Positions 1 through 63,312 of a stretch of DNA of 64,000 bases are shown here, piece after piece. Under the pieces are notes generated by a model. It was not told where the DNA came from and ran no database searches. It saw only the letters and a program-made list of their open reading frames with translations. A program made the position numbers and the translations under genes. Each line of letters starts with the position of its first letter. The first letter of the stretch is position 1. The stretch is taken from contig WPIO01000017.1 of the NCBI GenBank assembly GCA_009760855.2, positions 5,120,501 through 5,184,500 on the forward strand, read 5' to 3'. The stretch is from Cristatella mucedo. Lineage: Eukaryota > Bryozoa > Phylactolaemata > Cristatellidae.

Positions 1-106
1 GCCTGAATTTTGTTGGCTGTTTTCTGTTTTTCTAAGTTGGTTTCCTTTTAATTAAAACGATACTCTGTTGGCGATAATAATAGTGAGACGTTTGTAAGCA
101 GGCGCT

Positions 107-1690
107 TTGCATGTGCTGGGAAGAAAGCATGTCAATTGGTCCATATTGGTCCATAGTGATACAATCAATGCACTGTGTCAGTGTGAACACGGGAAAAGGC
201 AATCCACAGAGGACGAAGCAAATGCTGTGAGGAACAGGTGGGCGTTTAGCTTCTTTTTAAATGTCGTCAAGTCAGGGAGACGTCATGAAGTTAGTCGGTA
301 GTGATTTTCAGGCTTTGGAAGCATACGAATTGAAGGCATGGTCTACAAAGAATTTGAGATAGCATAGAGGCACAGCTAAGCAATTGAGTCTTCAACTGAG
401 CAGACGAGCTGGCGGTTTGATGCAAAGCCAGGTGGGGAAAATATTTTCAGAAGGTAGGTATTCCGGAGCTAGAGAACAAATGTGGAGTTAAAGAAGCTTG
501 TAGTCGTTGCTTGATGGGGAGCCAGCCAGGTCAGTGTGAACGGTTGTGTAATGTGCCTATTGTGCGATGTTCAAGACAGAAAAGCCAGAGCTGCAGAATT
601 TTTCACCAACTGTACGCTCCTTATTGCACAGGACTTACACTATTGCAGTGCATTGCCAGCGATGCCCAGGCGAAATTACAGGCGCTAAAGAAAGACTTTG
701 TGATCGATAATGCTAAATGCTGCTGAGAGATCTAGCAGAATTAAGCAGGCGAGAGACTACCTCAATCAACATTCCTGAGAAGGTTGGTATACACTCGCAC
801 CAATTTCGACTCTTTGGACTGATAAGCTCTAAAACCTCACCTGAACTTATTTGCTAGGTTTGAAGTTTTGATATACTTGTCTATGTGTTCTACCGCTGGT
901 CGCTTCAGTGTCTTTGATATGAATGGCAGTAGGGAGACTGGGCAGACGTTGCTGAAGTTCTCCAGGTCTAGTATTGAATTCTTAACGAGAAGTCTAACTG
1001 CAGCCGTTTTGTAGGATGTAGGGACAAGACGTGAGACTAAGGACAATTGTTATGTTAGTTTTGCATGGCAGCCGAAGATCTATGCATCGTAGAAATAGGA
1101 CAGTGGGAATATGGTCTAGTGGATGAGTAGTCTTCTTAGACTGGGGTATGAACTTCGAGATGAGGTCACTAGTGGCAGGCTAGAATGCTGACATTCGGAC
1201 ACTGCAAAGAGCTGAAGATGATGAGTCGAGCAGGGATGCTTTATCAGGCTTGGGCTTAGAAGCTCTAGCTAGTTTAACGTCTGCAGTAAACCATAGACCA
1301 TCTGGAAGAGGGCAGTCAGTATACTTAAGTCAAATGAGCAAACAAGCTTGTATATGACAGCAAATGTAAAGCGCCTAGGAAGAGATTGAGTTCTCTGAGG
1401 GCGCTTTATCAAGTGCATTATTATTATTATTTAGTGACTCCATGACATCTCGTCTATTAGGCTAGTTACGCATTGTAGCATTCCGTCAGTGATGGCAAGT
1501 CGGACGTCAAGGTTCTCAAGGTTTTGCGATTGGAAGATAATTTTGAATACTGTAGAGATACTTGAGAGGACTACTGACTGAACAAGTTCGTTGTGTGGTT
1601 ATGTTTGCAGGATTTGGAAACAAAAGAAGACAGTACTCAATCGCTGCAGAATCAATTGATTTAAGTGTGTGACTTTGCTGTGAGTAATGT
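107..1690 (-). mobile_element. LINE-A copy, decayed and internally deleted
   Basis: On the minus strand, 107-620 is the 3' end of the LINE-A coding region and 3' UTR, and 640-1340 carries reverse-transcriptase sequence. The latter includes a PVSLLPFISKTLKRPAVEHI-like segment (human-readable RT motif NFRPVSLLPFxSKxLE) and a LLDLSAAF-like segment. 1430-1690 looks like the EN-RT linker. The FYADD core is absent and stops are frequent, so the copy is dead. Boundaries are approximate. Confidence 0.7.
1350..1433 (+). mobile_element. LINE-A 3' tail
   Basis: A short sense LINE-A 3' terminus (GTAAAGCGCCTAGGAAGAGA, then a TTCTCTGAGGGCGCTTTATC box and a TTA repeat) lying inside the older antisense copy; it is probably a separate, severely 5'-truncated insertion. 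Confidence 0.75.
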
Positions 1691-2600
1691 AATGTATCTC
1701 CATCTGCAACTCCTCAAAGCAAGGAGAGCTTTGTGAGTGTTGAGAAGGAGCATTTTCTATAGCCCACCGAAAGCGTACACTGCTTTCAGTGCGAACACGC
1801 TTGCCAACATACTTCATCTCACGAAACAAAGAGTAAGTGGGAAGCATAGCTGAGTCGGGAGGGCAGTTGAGAAAGTGAAAAGCTGAGAATGGAAGTAGCA
1901 AGAAAGGACAGCTGAACAGCATGTGTCACTGTCTGAGAAGACATCGCTTTGTAAGAATTGCGGAAGTGAGTTCCACAGTCAAGGACCTGCTCAGCGAAAT
2001 TTTCTGTTGCGAACGGTCTTTAAGTGTACGAATGGAACAGCTAATTCATAGTGCATTAACAACCCGAGAGTATGAGGAGGCTAAAACTGTTATGCAATTC
2101 AGCTAGGTATGAAGGAGCCAAGCCATTGAGAATCTTGATTGTCAGAGTACGAAGTTTGCACGATATCCTGAGATCAACCGGTAGCCATTGCAGAACCTCT
2201 GGGATTTGTTGACCTGCCTTGCAGTCGTATTCATTACAAGTTGCAGAAGCTGTTTGGCTTTTTTCGGTAGTCAAGACAAAACGGAATTGCAGTATTTTAG
2301 CCCGGACAGAACCAGGGAGTTGGATTTTTAGCAAGCCACCGTGACAGGCATTGCCCAATCTTAGACCGGGATCGAACGTGATTTCTAGGTGTGGAACCAG
2401 TTTCCTTAAGAAACTTTTAAGTTTTAAGCAATCGTCAAAAAGATCTTCTAAAGTCCGAGCACGTGGAGATAGTTGCACAACAGCATTACCTATTAGAAGA
2501 GCAAAGTATCCTAGTCCAGCCGAGAGCTTGGGTCGTAATATGGATAGGAGTTCGGTTTTACTATTTTTAGGTAAAATATTGGCCCACCCAATATAAAAAG
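1685..2600 (-). mobile_element. LINE-B 3' half
   Basis: Begins with the reverse complement of the (ACATT)n tail, then the LINE-B 3' region and ORF end. The minus strand reads PSYLAELHN..., LQWLPVDLRI and SPRART..., equivalents of LINE-B SPRARKLGVVFDN...WLPVDQRI...APSYLAELLHQF. Frameshifted and dead. Confidence 0.75.
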
Positions 2601-3684
2601 ATCTTGTTTGCCCGATTAGTGTATGTATGGCAACCGCCTGATTAGTAGCCTATTACTAGACTAATGAGACCAGCTGGACGTGATATCGTTTTAGGAAAAT
2701 CGTGGAATACGATAATGGTTTAAACCAAGGAAGGTGTTCTAGAAATTGATATAACAGGATTCCTCAAGTTGCGTTAGGGTGAGTCTAGGTTACATTGAGT
2801 TTTGCAGGAGCGACCAAATTGTCTCATCCCGTCAACTAGCTGAATTGAAAGCAGACTGTTTTAAGAGTTTACTGTATCAAATGACAGAGGCTTTGCTGTG
2901 GTCACTTTCTGAAAATTGCCCTGCAGCGGGCTTTGTTAAAGCCCATCGAATGCTCCAGTATCAGAGTATTTCCCGTACTTACTTTTTAGGCGCATGTCTG
3001 CATCCCCCGCCTTCTACCCTTGCTTCTTTGCAGCAGACGGATGATGCCCCAGTAGGCTAATCAGAAACGTCGCTGCTAACTAATGAGGATTTGTGCCATC
3101 AACTCCGTTTGGCGAGACCCTAGATACCCATTAATGAGATTCCCATACTATCTGCTTACGGGCGATGCGAATCTCAAGGGAGAGCGTGGGTGTGTGATTG
3201 AGCCTCAACCATTGAGCATCAACCGTTGAAGGGCGGCTTAGCGGTCGAGAAAGCGTGCGGTTAGTGGTTACGAGACCAGCGTAGCCTCACAGCCATACGC
3301 TAGTACGTTTAAGTAGTAGTTCCCCGAGCCGCTACACTCGCTCAAACTATATTTAACTTTCGTTTGCTAATCCTTCTGTGCTGAATCCAAGTCTTTCCTT
3401 TATAAGAAAACGTGTATTAAGTTTCTTTATCGATTTTGCATAATTTCCTTTTCGAAGCTTGCATTCATGCTTAGCTTCCACACCAGTATTATCTCTCCAT
3501 AGATATACTAACACGACGTAAATTCGACCGGAAGAATGTTCTGCCGAGCTCGCTCTTCAGACGCTCTTCTTGTTTGGAGGTTTGGAGTTTGGTCTGTCCG
3601 CATGCTGGCTGTCGGACTGCTTTAAGTATTGGCATTCAATCCGGATACGGCAAAGTAAATCCAGAAGTTTAGTGACCCGTCAGC
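2600..3684 (+). promoter_or_regulatory. ERCC3 5' flank and presumed promoter/5' UTR
   Basis: About 1.1 kb between the LINE-B copy and the start codon. I see no TATA box at a convincing distance and no conserved gene. An open frame at 2779-3060 (93 codons) has no recognisable domain. The transcription start is presumably in the last few hundred bases. The assignment is positional only. Confidence 0.35.
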
Positions 3685-54932
<51,248 letters not shown>

Positions 54933-55200
54933 TTTCGCCTGAGACCAACTGGTTTCTGCCATCAATGGGTCGCGTGTGACTAATATGTATGTCATCTCTG
55001 TAAGGGTTTAGCACTGCATGAATTGTTCCCCTATTAGTCAGAACATTGTTAGGCCCCAGACCTTGGACTAGAGGATGGGTTGCACTATAAAGATTGCACT
55101 TGGCCCAAGGCTTTCACCTGGCTGCAGTCAGCTGAGATTCGGCTGTGTTCGAGTGTAGAGCCATGGCAGCTGCCACTGTTGGTGCATTCGAACTTTTATA
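54933..55200 (+). other. ERCC3 3' UTR region
   Basis: Sequence directly after the stop codon, before the first repeat-like sequence. A weak tRNA-SINE-like block (TTGGCCCAAGGC, TGTTCGAGTGTAGAGCC) is at 55085-55170. No clear polyadenylation signal. Confidence 0.4.
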
Positions 55201-55630
55201 TAAATTTGTTATGATCTTGGTTTTGCCCTTACAGAAACTAATGGCTTTTCATTTTCAATGTCAGTCATGCTGACTTCTGTGAATATCTGTGCATGGTAGT
55301 CTCTGTATTTTGATAAATGTATCTTGGATTTCCCAGTAGTTCTCCCGTGCTGGCTAAGTGGGATGCCTGTAATGTTACTAAGCAATGCTCCCAAAGCCAG
55401 TAGACGTTTATAAAGATTCCTTAAAATTACTGCTAGCTTAAGATGGACTGAACGAGCATAGGGAGGGGTTAAATTAAAGTGGTGAGCCATTCGACCCATC
55501 CAAGCCAGAATCCTTGTAGAAGCTACCTGTAGAAGCTGATATTTGAAGCCAAGTGCTGTGGCAGCACTGTGATGAAGAATACCATGCCGCAGCATAATGA
55601 CACCGACGATTAAATCTGAAGCAGCCACTT
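55200..55630 (-). mobile_element. LINE C-terminal-like fragment, low confidence
   Basis: A 139-codon minus-strand frame has the order QLLQVASTRILAWMGRMAHH, FNLTPPYARSVHLKL and YKRLLAL, which resembles LINE QRVQNxAARLL...HITPxxxxLHWL...RIxYK. The match is loose and could be coincidental. Confidence 0.4.
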
Positions 55631-56200
55631 GCTGCGTCCATCCCTTTTACTTTTAAGTTGGTTGCATCGTGGCAAAATCTTTACCCGATTGGCTTTAGCA
55701 GCCATTTAAATGCACATTTTAGCTAATCCTTTTGCACGTAAATTCCGTCAGCCGATACACATTGTAAGGCTGAGTGAAGTTTTCTATAAAAAAAATAAGG
55801 GAAGCAATCAGCCGGCTGTTTTACTTTACGAGAGCATCCGACTGTTCCTGTGCATTGTAATTCAATCCCAATTGGTTAATTTCATAGTTCGGGTTTCAGG
55901 CCTCCTCGAGCTAGGAATGCGATTGCAGCATATGCTATACAAAAATCTGCTGCACTTGCTTTACAGCTAGAGAAGCAATAACCAAGATTAATTATTAATG
56001 ACAAAGTAACATGCTTATACAAGCATCCAAAAGCCTATAAATATGCTGCGCTAGGAATAAAGGCAGAGTCTCCTTTCTCCACTTACGTTTACGCCTGTGC
56101 TTTCGTAAAGCATACCAGAGCAACCAGAGCACTAATCGTAGCAACTCGCCTAAGGATGTTGACGTTCATGCATAACGTTTACTGTTGCTTTAGCGAGATC
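55631..56200. other. 3' flank, nothing assigned
   Basis: AATAAA at about 56056; no coding sequence recognised. Confidence 0.3.
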
Positions 56201-56379
56201 TGAAGTGGGGCGAAATCAGCAACATCTTCGGGCCTCTGCCCCCCCCCCACCTCCTGAAGTGGGCCATCCCGGATGGACTAACAGATTCAGCGACTCTGCA
56301 GGCTCGACGGACGCCGTGCGGATTAAGTTTTGTCTCTCTAGAGGGGTAGCCGGAATGCTGTCTGTGTGGTGATAGCCTT

Positions 56380-57030
56380 CGGCGCGAGCTGTTGTAGCGG
56401 TGGCGCCAGCTAAACCAGCGGAACTAGGGCGGTTAGTTACTATTCGCGACTATGCGTTATAGGACAGTTGATTGCCGAGGCCGTATAAAAGGCCGGCGCC
56501 CTGAGATGGGGCGGAGTGAGGATTCGAGACTCGGGGCATAGGCATTTGAGGGAGCTGATGTGCGAGCTGTAGGCCGCATAGCCGTTGAGTGGACGCCATG
56601 GCCGCTGTTGAATGCCTGTAGTCGTTCCCTGATGTTAAATAGATTTGTCTGCATTATGGATACGGGCTCGATGTGCTAATGTATGAGTAGTGCTCGTAGT
56701 CGCCTCTGCGGCGCTTCTGCTACTTCTGGACGTACTTGCGTGCATTGATGCAGCACCTACTCTTACCAACTAGAAGCCCTGCTAGAAGGTTCAGGCGTCG
56801 CCGGTTCGTCGAGCGTCGGCTGAGACTCAAGCACCTACGAGCGCTGTGTTTGCGGCCTCGTCCTGACCGGACGTGGAAACCGCACACCACGTTTGTAACG
56901 CTGTCGATTTCCATAGATGATAGCGAATTGGCTTGGTCTCAGCGTTTCCAGAGAGGTAATTCTGTCGAGGTAAATCTAAAAGGGGCTAGCCGGAAGTGGT
57001 TCGCTGCTTCGCATTCTCAAAACTAGGTGC
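56380..57030 (+). promoter_or_regulatory. Candidate TATA promoter and unidentified ORF
   Basis: TATAAAAGGC at about 56484 sits in a GC-rich stretch, and an arginine-rich open frame (56736-57026, 96 codons) follows with no recognised domain. This could be the LTR or 5' end of a retroelement, or chance. Confidence 0.3.
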
Positions 57031-57369
57031 AGCAGACTTCGCAGAGGATCGAAAGAAGCGTGAGAGCGTCAGCGTGAGAGCAGCTTTCGGCTGTGCAGCA
57101 GCCGTTTCAAGTTTCACGATTTAAAGTAAACAGCTAAAGTAATTTCCAAAAGTTAAAAATGACTCGCGGTAGAGGGCAGTGAAGCCTTGCCCGTGCTGAT
57201 GTCGAAGCAAAGTGCTCAACCTCGTGCATCACGTCCCACGAGGTTTAGGTTTAGTCCCTGCCCCCCACCCACAACGAAACCCTTCGTTACCTGACTAACC
57301 TGGAGTTGTCACGCAGACAGACGGAGCCTGCCGACAGAGCTCGGGCGGCGGCGTCCCACCGCCTTCGGC

Positions 57370-57595
57370 TGCTGCCGCTGCTGATTTTGTGCCATTAACT
57401 GCCACTAACCACACTTGCATGCTGACCCTGTGCATGTCGCCCCTAACCATGTTATTCATGTTGTTTATTGAGCATATTGTCACTAACCATTCGACCCACG
57501 AACCATTCCTTTACAGCACATGTAAAGTGCCTAGAAGAGTTCTCTGAGGGCGCTATCTCAACTGTATTATTATTACTATTATTATTATGTCCTTC
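57370..57595 (+). mobile_element. LINE-A 3' UTR and tail, sense
   Basis: GCCACTAACCACACTTGCAT, GCTGACCCTGTGCATGTCGC, then CATGTAAAGTGCCTAGAAGA, a TTCTCTGAGGGCGC block and an ATT repeat. Confidence 0.88.
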
Positions 57596-57699
57596 CTTTG
57601 CCGACCGAGCCGATTTTTGCTTGGGCACCTAACGTCCCCTTTGTATTCGGGTTGCTTCCTTAGATCGTGCTCGACTGCCGCCATGAAAAATGTCTTCAA

Positions 57700-57960
57700 A
57701 TCCCGACCGTCTACTCCCCCAGTGCCGACTGCGGCACATCCTTTCTAGAAGCCCTTGGCTGCCACTTCTATGCTACTCAAATCATCGAACGCCCTCCTGA
57801 CTCTACGCTACGCTTCTCTCTATCTTCTTAAGTGAGATGAAATCTCTCGGCTACCGTATACGTACCGAAAGCAGCTCAGGCTGCGAGTGAGTCACTGCAG
57901 AAGACTCTCCCGAGTAACACCCACTTAGTCTTTGCGGCTTTGTAGACGAGTTGATCGAAA
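57700..57960 (+). mobile_element. LINE-B 3' fragment
   Basis: TCTACTCCCCCAGTGCCGAC, TGCTACTCA, GAGATGAAATCTCTCGGCTA, CCGTATACGTACCGAAAGCA and GTAACACCCACTTAGTCTTT follow LINE-B order; the terminal tail is missing. Confidence 0.78.
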
Positions 57961-58274
57961 CGCCTTAGTGTAGAATCCTAACCAACTCTTCCGTCAGCGT
58001 TGTTTCAGTCTTTTCTCGTCTTCTCGTTTCTGGCATACCGTGTAACTTCCCTCACTCACACATCCGGGCACAAGGTTTCCAGGATGCGTGCGGTGCAGCG
58101 TGCATTTTCACGCCTATCCTGAAGGCATACCGCGCACTCTCATTGCAACAGCTCTCTTCCCTCCGCAGTTCATCTCGCCTCAGCCAGACTCCATCCGTTC
58201 CTTCCTTCCTCCGCGTCTGCTCTGGCTTTGTGCGGTGACCTTAGTTAACAAAGAGAGAATAGACATGCTTTCTA

Positions 58275-58350
58275 TCTAGCGTATTTAAAGTGCTTAGAAA
58301 TAGAAGTAGTTCTTCAAGGATGCTATTTAATGCTTTGTAATTATCAACAG
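58275..58350 (+). mobile_element. LINE-A 3' tail, degraded
   Basis: TTTAAAGTGCTTAGAAATAG, AGTTCTTCAAGGATGCTATT; the order matches the LINE-A terminus, about two-thirds identical. Confidence 0.5.
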
Positions 58351-60050
58351 GCAGTATAACCGAGGCGAAACCTCGAAATCCTCTGCGAGCTCACCCCCCA
58401 TTCTTCCTGCCTTCCATCCATCTCCTGTTTTGGCTGAACGCAGGCGCGCAGAAAATGCGAGGCGCTGCTGCACTCATCGATAGGAATTCTATCCTAGAAT
58501 TTCTGTCTCGAGGTAATATATAACCTCGCCATTATCACCGCTGGCGACCGAACGTGACTTCTCACCTGTTAGCGTAACCAAAACACTCCATCGGCTGAGA
58601 CACACGTGATTACGACGGCTTGTCTAGTCTGACATAGCGACGAAAGAACTCGCTGAGCACCGAAGGCAGCAAAAACAGCTGTAAGGCACCGCTACCCTGC
58701 TCTCTCCCTGGCATGCCTGTGTACAGGTCCACTGCCGTCGGCCCTACCCGTTGACTGATTGGACTAACCACGCCTAATCAGGCGATGCCTTGACCGGTAC
58801 TACCAGCCAGTCCAGCTCGCGCGAGCCTCCCGAATGGCTGTACTCGACTCGGGCGGGCGATTAAGCTGAGCGATACCGCGAAGTTCGTTTCATCCCACGA
58901 TCGCACGTGCGGGACAAAGGAAGGAGTCAGAAAATGAAGTAGCGCTGCGAAAGTATTTCCTTACTAACTGATCGCTCATCGAAACTGGGGTCGAGAACCT
59001 GTACAGAAACGCTTCCCCCTTCTCCCGCGACCAACCTCACTCTCGCTCAGTAGAAGAAACAACTCTACCCTTCCCAGGCCAAGAAGCGATGCATTTACGT
59101 GGCATCACGCATTGAATTATAAGCAGACCACTCGGAGGAGGCTTGACGACGCTGCTTCTTGTAAGGCATATTTGGAGTCAGCTGCTAGGGATAGTCGGGT
59201 TACGACTACGAGCTCCAAAAGTGCTCCAATCCGATTAGATCTAAAGGGCATGAGCGATTTGGAAAGAATCAGCCGGTGCAGCGGAAGATAGCAATAACAT
59301 CAGGGTGTACATGATCATGGCATTACTTACTGGATGCCGATCGAGGAATATATGCATTAACGACTGCTCGATCAACCAAGGTCAACTTAACCAATTCTTT
59401 AGCGAGCCTCTTTTTTACTAAATTATGAATTTTTTTTGGCGAACTATGAAGCGGTAATTTTTCAAGCGTTTGGTCATTTTCGGCTCTGTAAACCTCTCAA
59501 ATCACGCATTGCCCCCCCCCTGTGGTAAACTTGAGTGTAAAGATGCAAACAGTCGTTTTATACTCAAGTGTTTGCGTCGGTAGAAACAAGCTCCGTGAGG
59601 CAAAAATGAAATGGCATCTACTGGAAATGCTGGCGTGGTAAAGTTGCAGCATTAAAGAGCTCAGATTGAAGGCGGCATCTGGTTAGGACTCTTAGTCTTC
59701 AACAATAATCCAGTTGCGACCAGGTGAGGTCCACATCTACCGTATCTACAGTGCATGAGCAGTTTAGAACGAATCGGCGCGGACAGAAGAGGCCGGCGAT
59801 CGTAGTCAGATCTCCAAAATGCGCTTCCATCAGCACTGAGGTCTGATCATCATCAGGTGTCTGAGAACGTGGCCTGGTTAATTAGTGTGAGGATTCCCAA
59901 TTGACTCCGTTCTGCAAAGGATCGACGTGTCAATGAGCCACTAAAAACCTTTGATGAAATTAGAGAGATCAAGCCTACCGACATATTTTTCGTCATGGGT
60001 GCATCTATTGCAAGTGAACTTAAAAATAAAGATGGGCTCATCTAACGGCC
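58351..60050. other. Unassigned flank
   Basis: No recognised gene or repeat. A plus-strand stretch at about 59908-60043 reads SAKDRRVNEPLKTFDEIREI then KPTDIFFVMGASIASELKNK without a stop for about 46 codons; its origin is unknown. A C run is at 59513-59520. Confidence 0.3.
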
Positions 60051-60310
60051 TCATTTACGTAGAGATAGAAGTGCCACAATAGCTATCGCTGGCTATCAAT
60101 GGCTACGCACAGTAACGGTTGCAGCCCTATCTCAATGGAAGACTCTAGAGCAGTGGTACCAATGGATGAGAAACATCCGAGGAACCACTAAAATAGGGGT
60201 TACCCTGGGAGCTGCCGCTGGTTTACTCCTTTTCACTGTTTATACTCTTTTATATCCTCTTGCCAATTTAATCTCCAACCACAATCTAGGCTTCACCTTT
60301 ACCTGACTTC
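60050..60310 (+). mobile_element. LINE-A-like RT fragment, diverged
   Basis: The plus strand is open for about 75 codons and ends GAAAGLLLFTVYTLLYPLAN then LISNHNLGFTFT and stop. The order matches LINE GSVLGPLLFTVYTLPLADxIxxHNLGFxFYADD, but the motif is lost before YADD. Confidence 0.6.
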
Positions 60311-60319
60311 TTCGAGATA

Positions 60320-60445
60320 ATTTCAGTAATACCGCTAAAATATTCGCTGCGAATGTTCATGAGCTGCCATCAGAAATACTACTCAAAATAAGACCTGCTT
60401 AGCATAAGGTGCGATATCTCCAATAGTTAATACCTACCCGCGGAT
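60320..60445 (+). repeat. Unclassified coding-like repeat, copy 2
   Basis: Encodes IFAANVHELPSEILLKIRPA and stop. Compare copy 1 at 19380-19519. It directly follows a LINE-like fragment. Confidence 0.45.
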
Positions 60446-60914
60446 CAGTAAGAACCTCTCTGCATCCTGCAGCCCTATCAACAGCTTGGCTTTAAAACCC
60501 ACAACGCATAAGTTTAAAGTGCTGTTTAGTACTCGTGGTAGTAGTTCACTCGCGGTGTCTCAGCATGTTGTGAAAAGTCAACCGTCGGTTGCTACTAAGG
60601 TTTCATTTAAATTCGTAAGCGCGGCGTCTGCAGGGACGGCTACATGCTAGCATGCCATGGTCGCCACTTAATAGGCGTCACGCTCACGAAAAGCCGGGGG
60701 GGGGGTTGCATATCCGAGATCAGGCTTTCGTGGAGAAGAAGCTCTGCTGAATCTCTGTTGGCCGATACTTGGAGGACACACCTCAGCTCTGGTGGCTGTG
60801 TATTTGAGAACTCCCCATTGGGTTTTCATCCTTTCAGTCCATGTGGTCTGACAAGCTGGGTAGCGAGGTTACTATTGCGATTCGTGAATCGTTCGCCTAT
60901 AAGCATTTGGCTAT
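60446..60914. other. Unassigned flank
   Basis: No recognised feature; a G run lies at about 60697-60706. Confidence 0.3.
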
Positions 60915-62400
60915 ATATTTCCGAGGTATCTGCTGGCGATGTGGCTACCTTAATAAAGTCTGGTAAAAAGAGCTCGACTCCTGCAGACCTTATACCATCC
61001 AATCTGCGGTCTTCACAGGCAGAAAAGTTTAGTCCAGCCATAACTGAGATTTGTAATTCTTTTCGGAAAACAGGGTTGTGCCAACGTCCTTCCAATCAGC
61101 CATTTTGTTAGACCGATGCTTACAAAGCTTGGAATTGATTAAGAGGTCACACTATCGCCCAGTTTTCCTTCTTCCTTTTTCGCCAACGATTCTTGAAAAG
61201 ATTGCCGCTAAGCAGCTTGTAGCACGCATTGAAAAGAATACACTGTCAAACAAATTTCAGTCGGGGTTCAGGCGATAGCACTCCACTGAAACTGCCCTCC
61301 TCCTAGTAACAAAAGACATCGTATACAGTAACGCTGAGGAGAATGTCACTGCGCTAACGCTGCTGGATCTATCAGCTGCCTTCGACAATGTTGATCGCCA
61401 TAGCCTAGATAAATGTTAAAGACAACGATTGATCTGGGGAGGACGAGGCACTGGCGTGGCTTAAATCGTACTTCTCCGGGCGTGTTCAATCCGCGTCGTG
61501 TGGGAGTCAGGTTTCACCCATCAGACCAGTCACCTGTGGAGTCCGACAAAGGGTCCGTCCGTCCTCGGCCCTTTGCTGTTCTCCATTTACACTTAACCTC
61601 TAGGAAAAGTAATCCGGGCACATGAAATCGGCGATCACTTTTATGCTGACGAGATCCGGCTGCATTTATCATTTAAGCCGTCGGAATCTACTGTGGCGAT
61701 TGATAAACTGGATTCTTTTCATGCAAAAAATTTGATCATGATTGTCGCAAAATTTTCTTAAACTTAACGACGGTACAACGGAACTGCTGCTTGTGGGACA
61801 ACCCAAGCATGTGGCGGGACTAGAAGGCTTTGCTGTTCTAATAAAAGATGCTGTTTATCGACTATCACCGCGTGCTCGGAAGTTAGGTGTCTTCTCAACA
61901 GCTGCCTAAATTTTGAAAGTTGTATTGAGAAGACTGCCTCTATAGCTAGCCATCACATCCGATCCCTATTAAGATTAGGGACTGTCTACCACGGTAGCTT
62001 TCATTTAATTTAACTAGCTCCCTGGTTCTGTCTCTGCTAGATTTATGCAATTCCATTTTGGCTGGACTACCGAAAAAAGTCACTGCAGCCGGTGATGAAT
62101 ATGGCTACAAGGCTTGTCAACAAATCCCAGAGGTTCGACACGTGTCTCCTTTGCTGGAGGAGCTTTAATGGCTTCCGGTTGATCGACGAATACGGAGTAA
62201 ATTCACACGCAGACTCGCAAGGCCCGCCGCCGCAGCTTGGCTCCTCCGTACTTAGCTGAACTGCTGCACCGGTTTCAGCCTCCTCGCGCCCTCGGGTCCT
62301 CAAAGGGAAATAAATTAACTGATCTATTCCTACGCTTAAGGACTGCTTTCGAAAGAAGCTTTTGCTCTGCGGGTCATAGGCTGTGGAACTTGTGCTTCGA
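60915..62400 (+). mobile_element. LINE-B copy, interrupted by LTR element
   Basis: Plus strand in broken frames: PAITEICNSF, LPFSPTILEKIAAKQLVARI, LLDLSAAFDNVDR, and FYADE at 61639-61653, where the second catalytic aspartate is glutamate. Then APPYLAELLHRFQPPRALGS and SFCSAGHRLWN. It stops at the boundary of the LTR insertion; the 3' tail is not seen. Confidence 0.85.
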
Positions 62401-62698
62401 TGCGCCTTGCACGAAGAACGCCTTGCACGAAGAACGCCAGCACAGAACCAACACCAACAGTTTATTCTACTACAGAGCAGAGGGAGCACGACTTCACTCG
62501 CCCCTCTCTCCCCACTGAATCCCCCTCCTCGCCTACGGCTGTGTTTTGGCCGACTCCGATGGTGAGTCCACCATCTGACTGTGGTTACCGGTCTGTCCAA
62601 ACCACACCACAAGCGGACCGCAGCTATGCACCACCGGTGATGCTCCCGACAGCTGTTTAAGGAGGGAGCGGTACCGGCCTGCATATACTCAGACCACA
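62401..62698 (-). mobile_element. LTR of an LTR retrotransposon (candidate)
   Basis: On the minus strand it starts TGTGGTCTGAGTATATGCAG and ends in CA. AATAAA and then TGTTGGTGTTGG lie near its end, and the end contains a direct duplication of GCGTTCTTCGTGCAAG. A purine-rich stretch (AAGGGAGCG) sits just before its start, as expected for a polypurine tract. About 298 bp; inserted in the LINE-B copy. Confidence 0.6.
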
Positions 62699-62789
62699 CG
62701 CTCCCTTGACCTTAAGGTCACAAGTTTCCAGCTGCAATGCGAGTAGCGCACTGTACAATCGTTTAAGCAAACTCTCTTTTCCCCTGACG

Positions 62790-63180
62790 TACAGATCAGT
62801 CCATGACGTAGTCGGAGAACCAACGTGGGTGCTGCAGTTCCGACCGCACGCGAAGCTGGTGGCCGCCCCTTTCCTCTGTCCCAGCATGCTCATCATCTCC
62901 GCCTCTTATCTGGGAGGGTGCTGGCAGCTGAGCCGGTAATACTGGCTCAGCGTCCGGAACTAACCTGACGTCCGACACATGTCTTCGGATTCCGTTCACC
63001 TCGACACCAAGGCCGTGAGTCCCCGAGGTCACAATCCCTTCCGGCCATTCTGACGTACACCGCGCATCGGCTGGTTTCACAAAAACCCTTTGCCCCGCTG
63101 TGTAGTTAATGGCAGATTGGGCGTTATAGTACTGTATCTTCTTTGGCTGGAGCGGGCACCGCCATTCATATGTAAATAGT
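62790..63180 (-). pseudogene. LTR-retrotransposon pol 3' end (integrase C-terminal region)
   Basis: The minus-strand frame reads INYTAGQRVFVKPADARCTS, then EWPEGIVTSGTHGLGVEVNG and IRRHVSDVRLVPDAEPV, the layout of the integrase C-terminal domain of Ty3/gypsy-like elements (VGDxVxVR...W..G.V......VEVxGxxRHVxxxR). Only the 3' end of pol remains, ahead of the LTR at 62401-62698; upstream sequence is lost at a GA microsatellite. Confidence 0.65.
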
Positions 63181-63245
63181 GACAGGGAGAGCAACAGAGC
63201 GAGAGAGAGGGGAGAGAGAGGAGAGGAGAGGAGAGGGGAGAGAGA

Positions 63246-63311
<66 letters not shown>

Positions 63312-63312
63312 T
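63181..63312. repeat. (GA)n microsatellite
   Basis: AGAGAGGGGAGAG-type imperfect block, then about 60 bp of pure GA at roughly 63248-63304. It truncates the retroelement. Confidence 0.96.

Noticed and set aside
62067-62699. A 210-codon minus-strand open frame.
   Set aside because: It runs through a candidate LTR and the reverse complement of LINE-B; no domain, so it is fortuitous.
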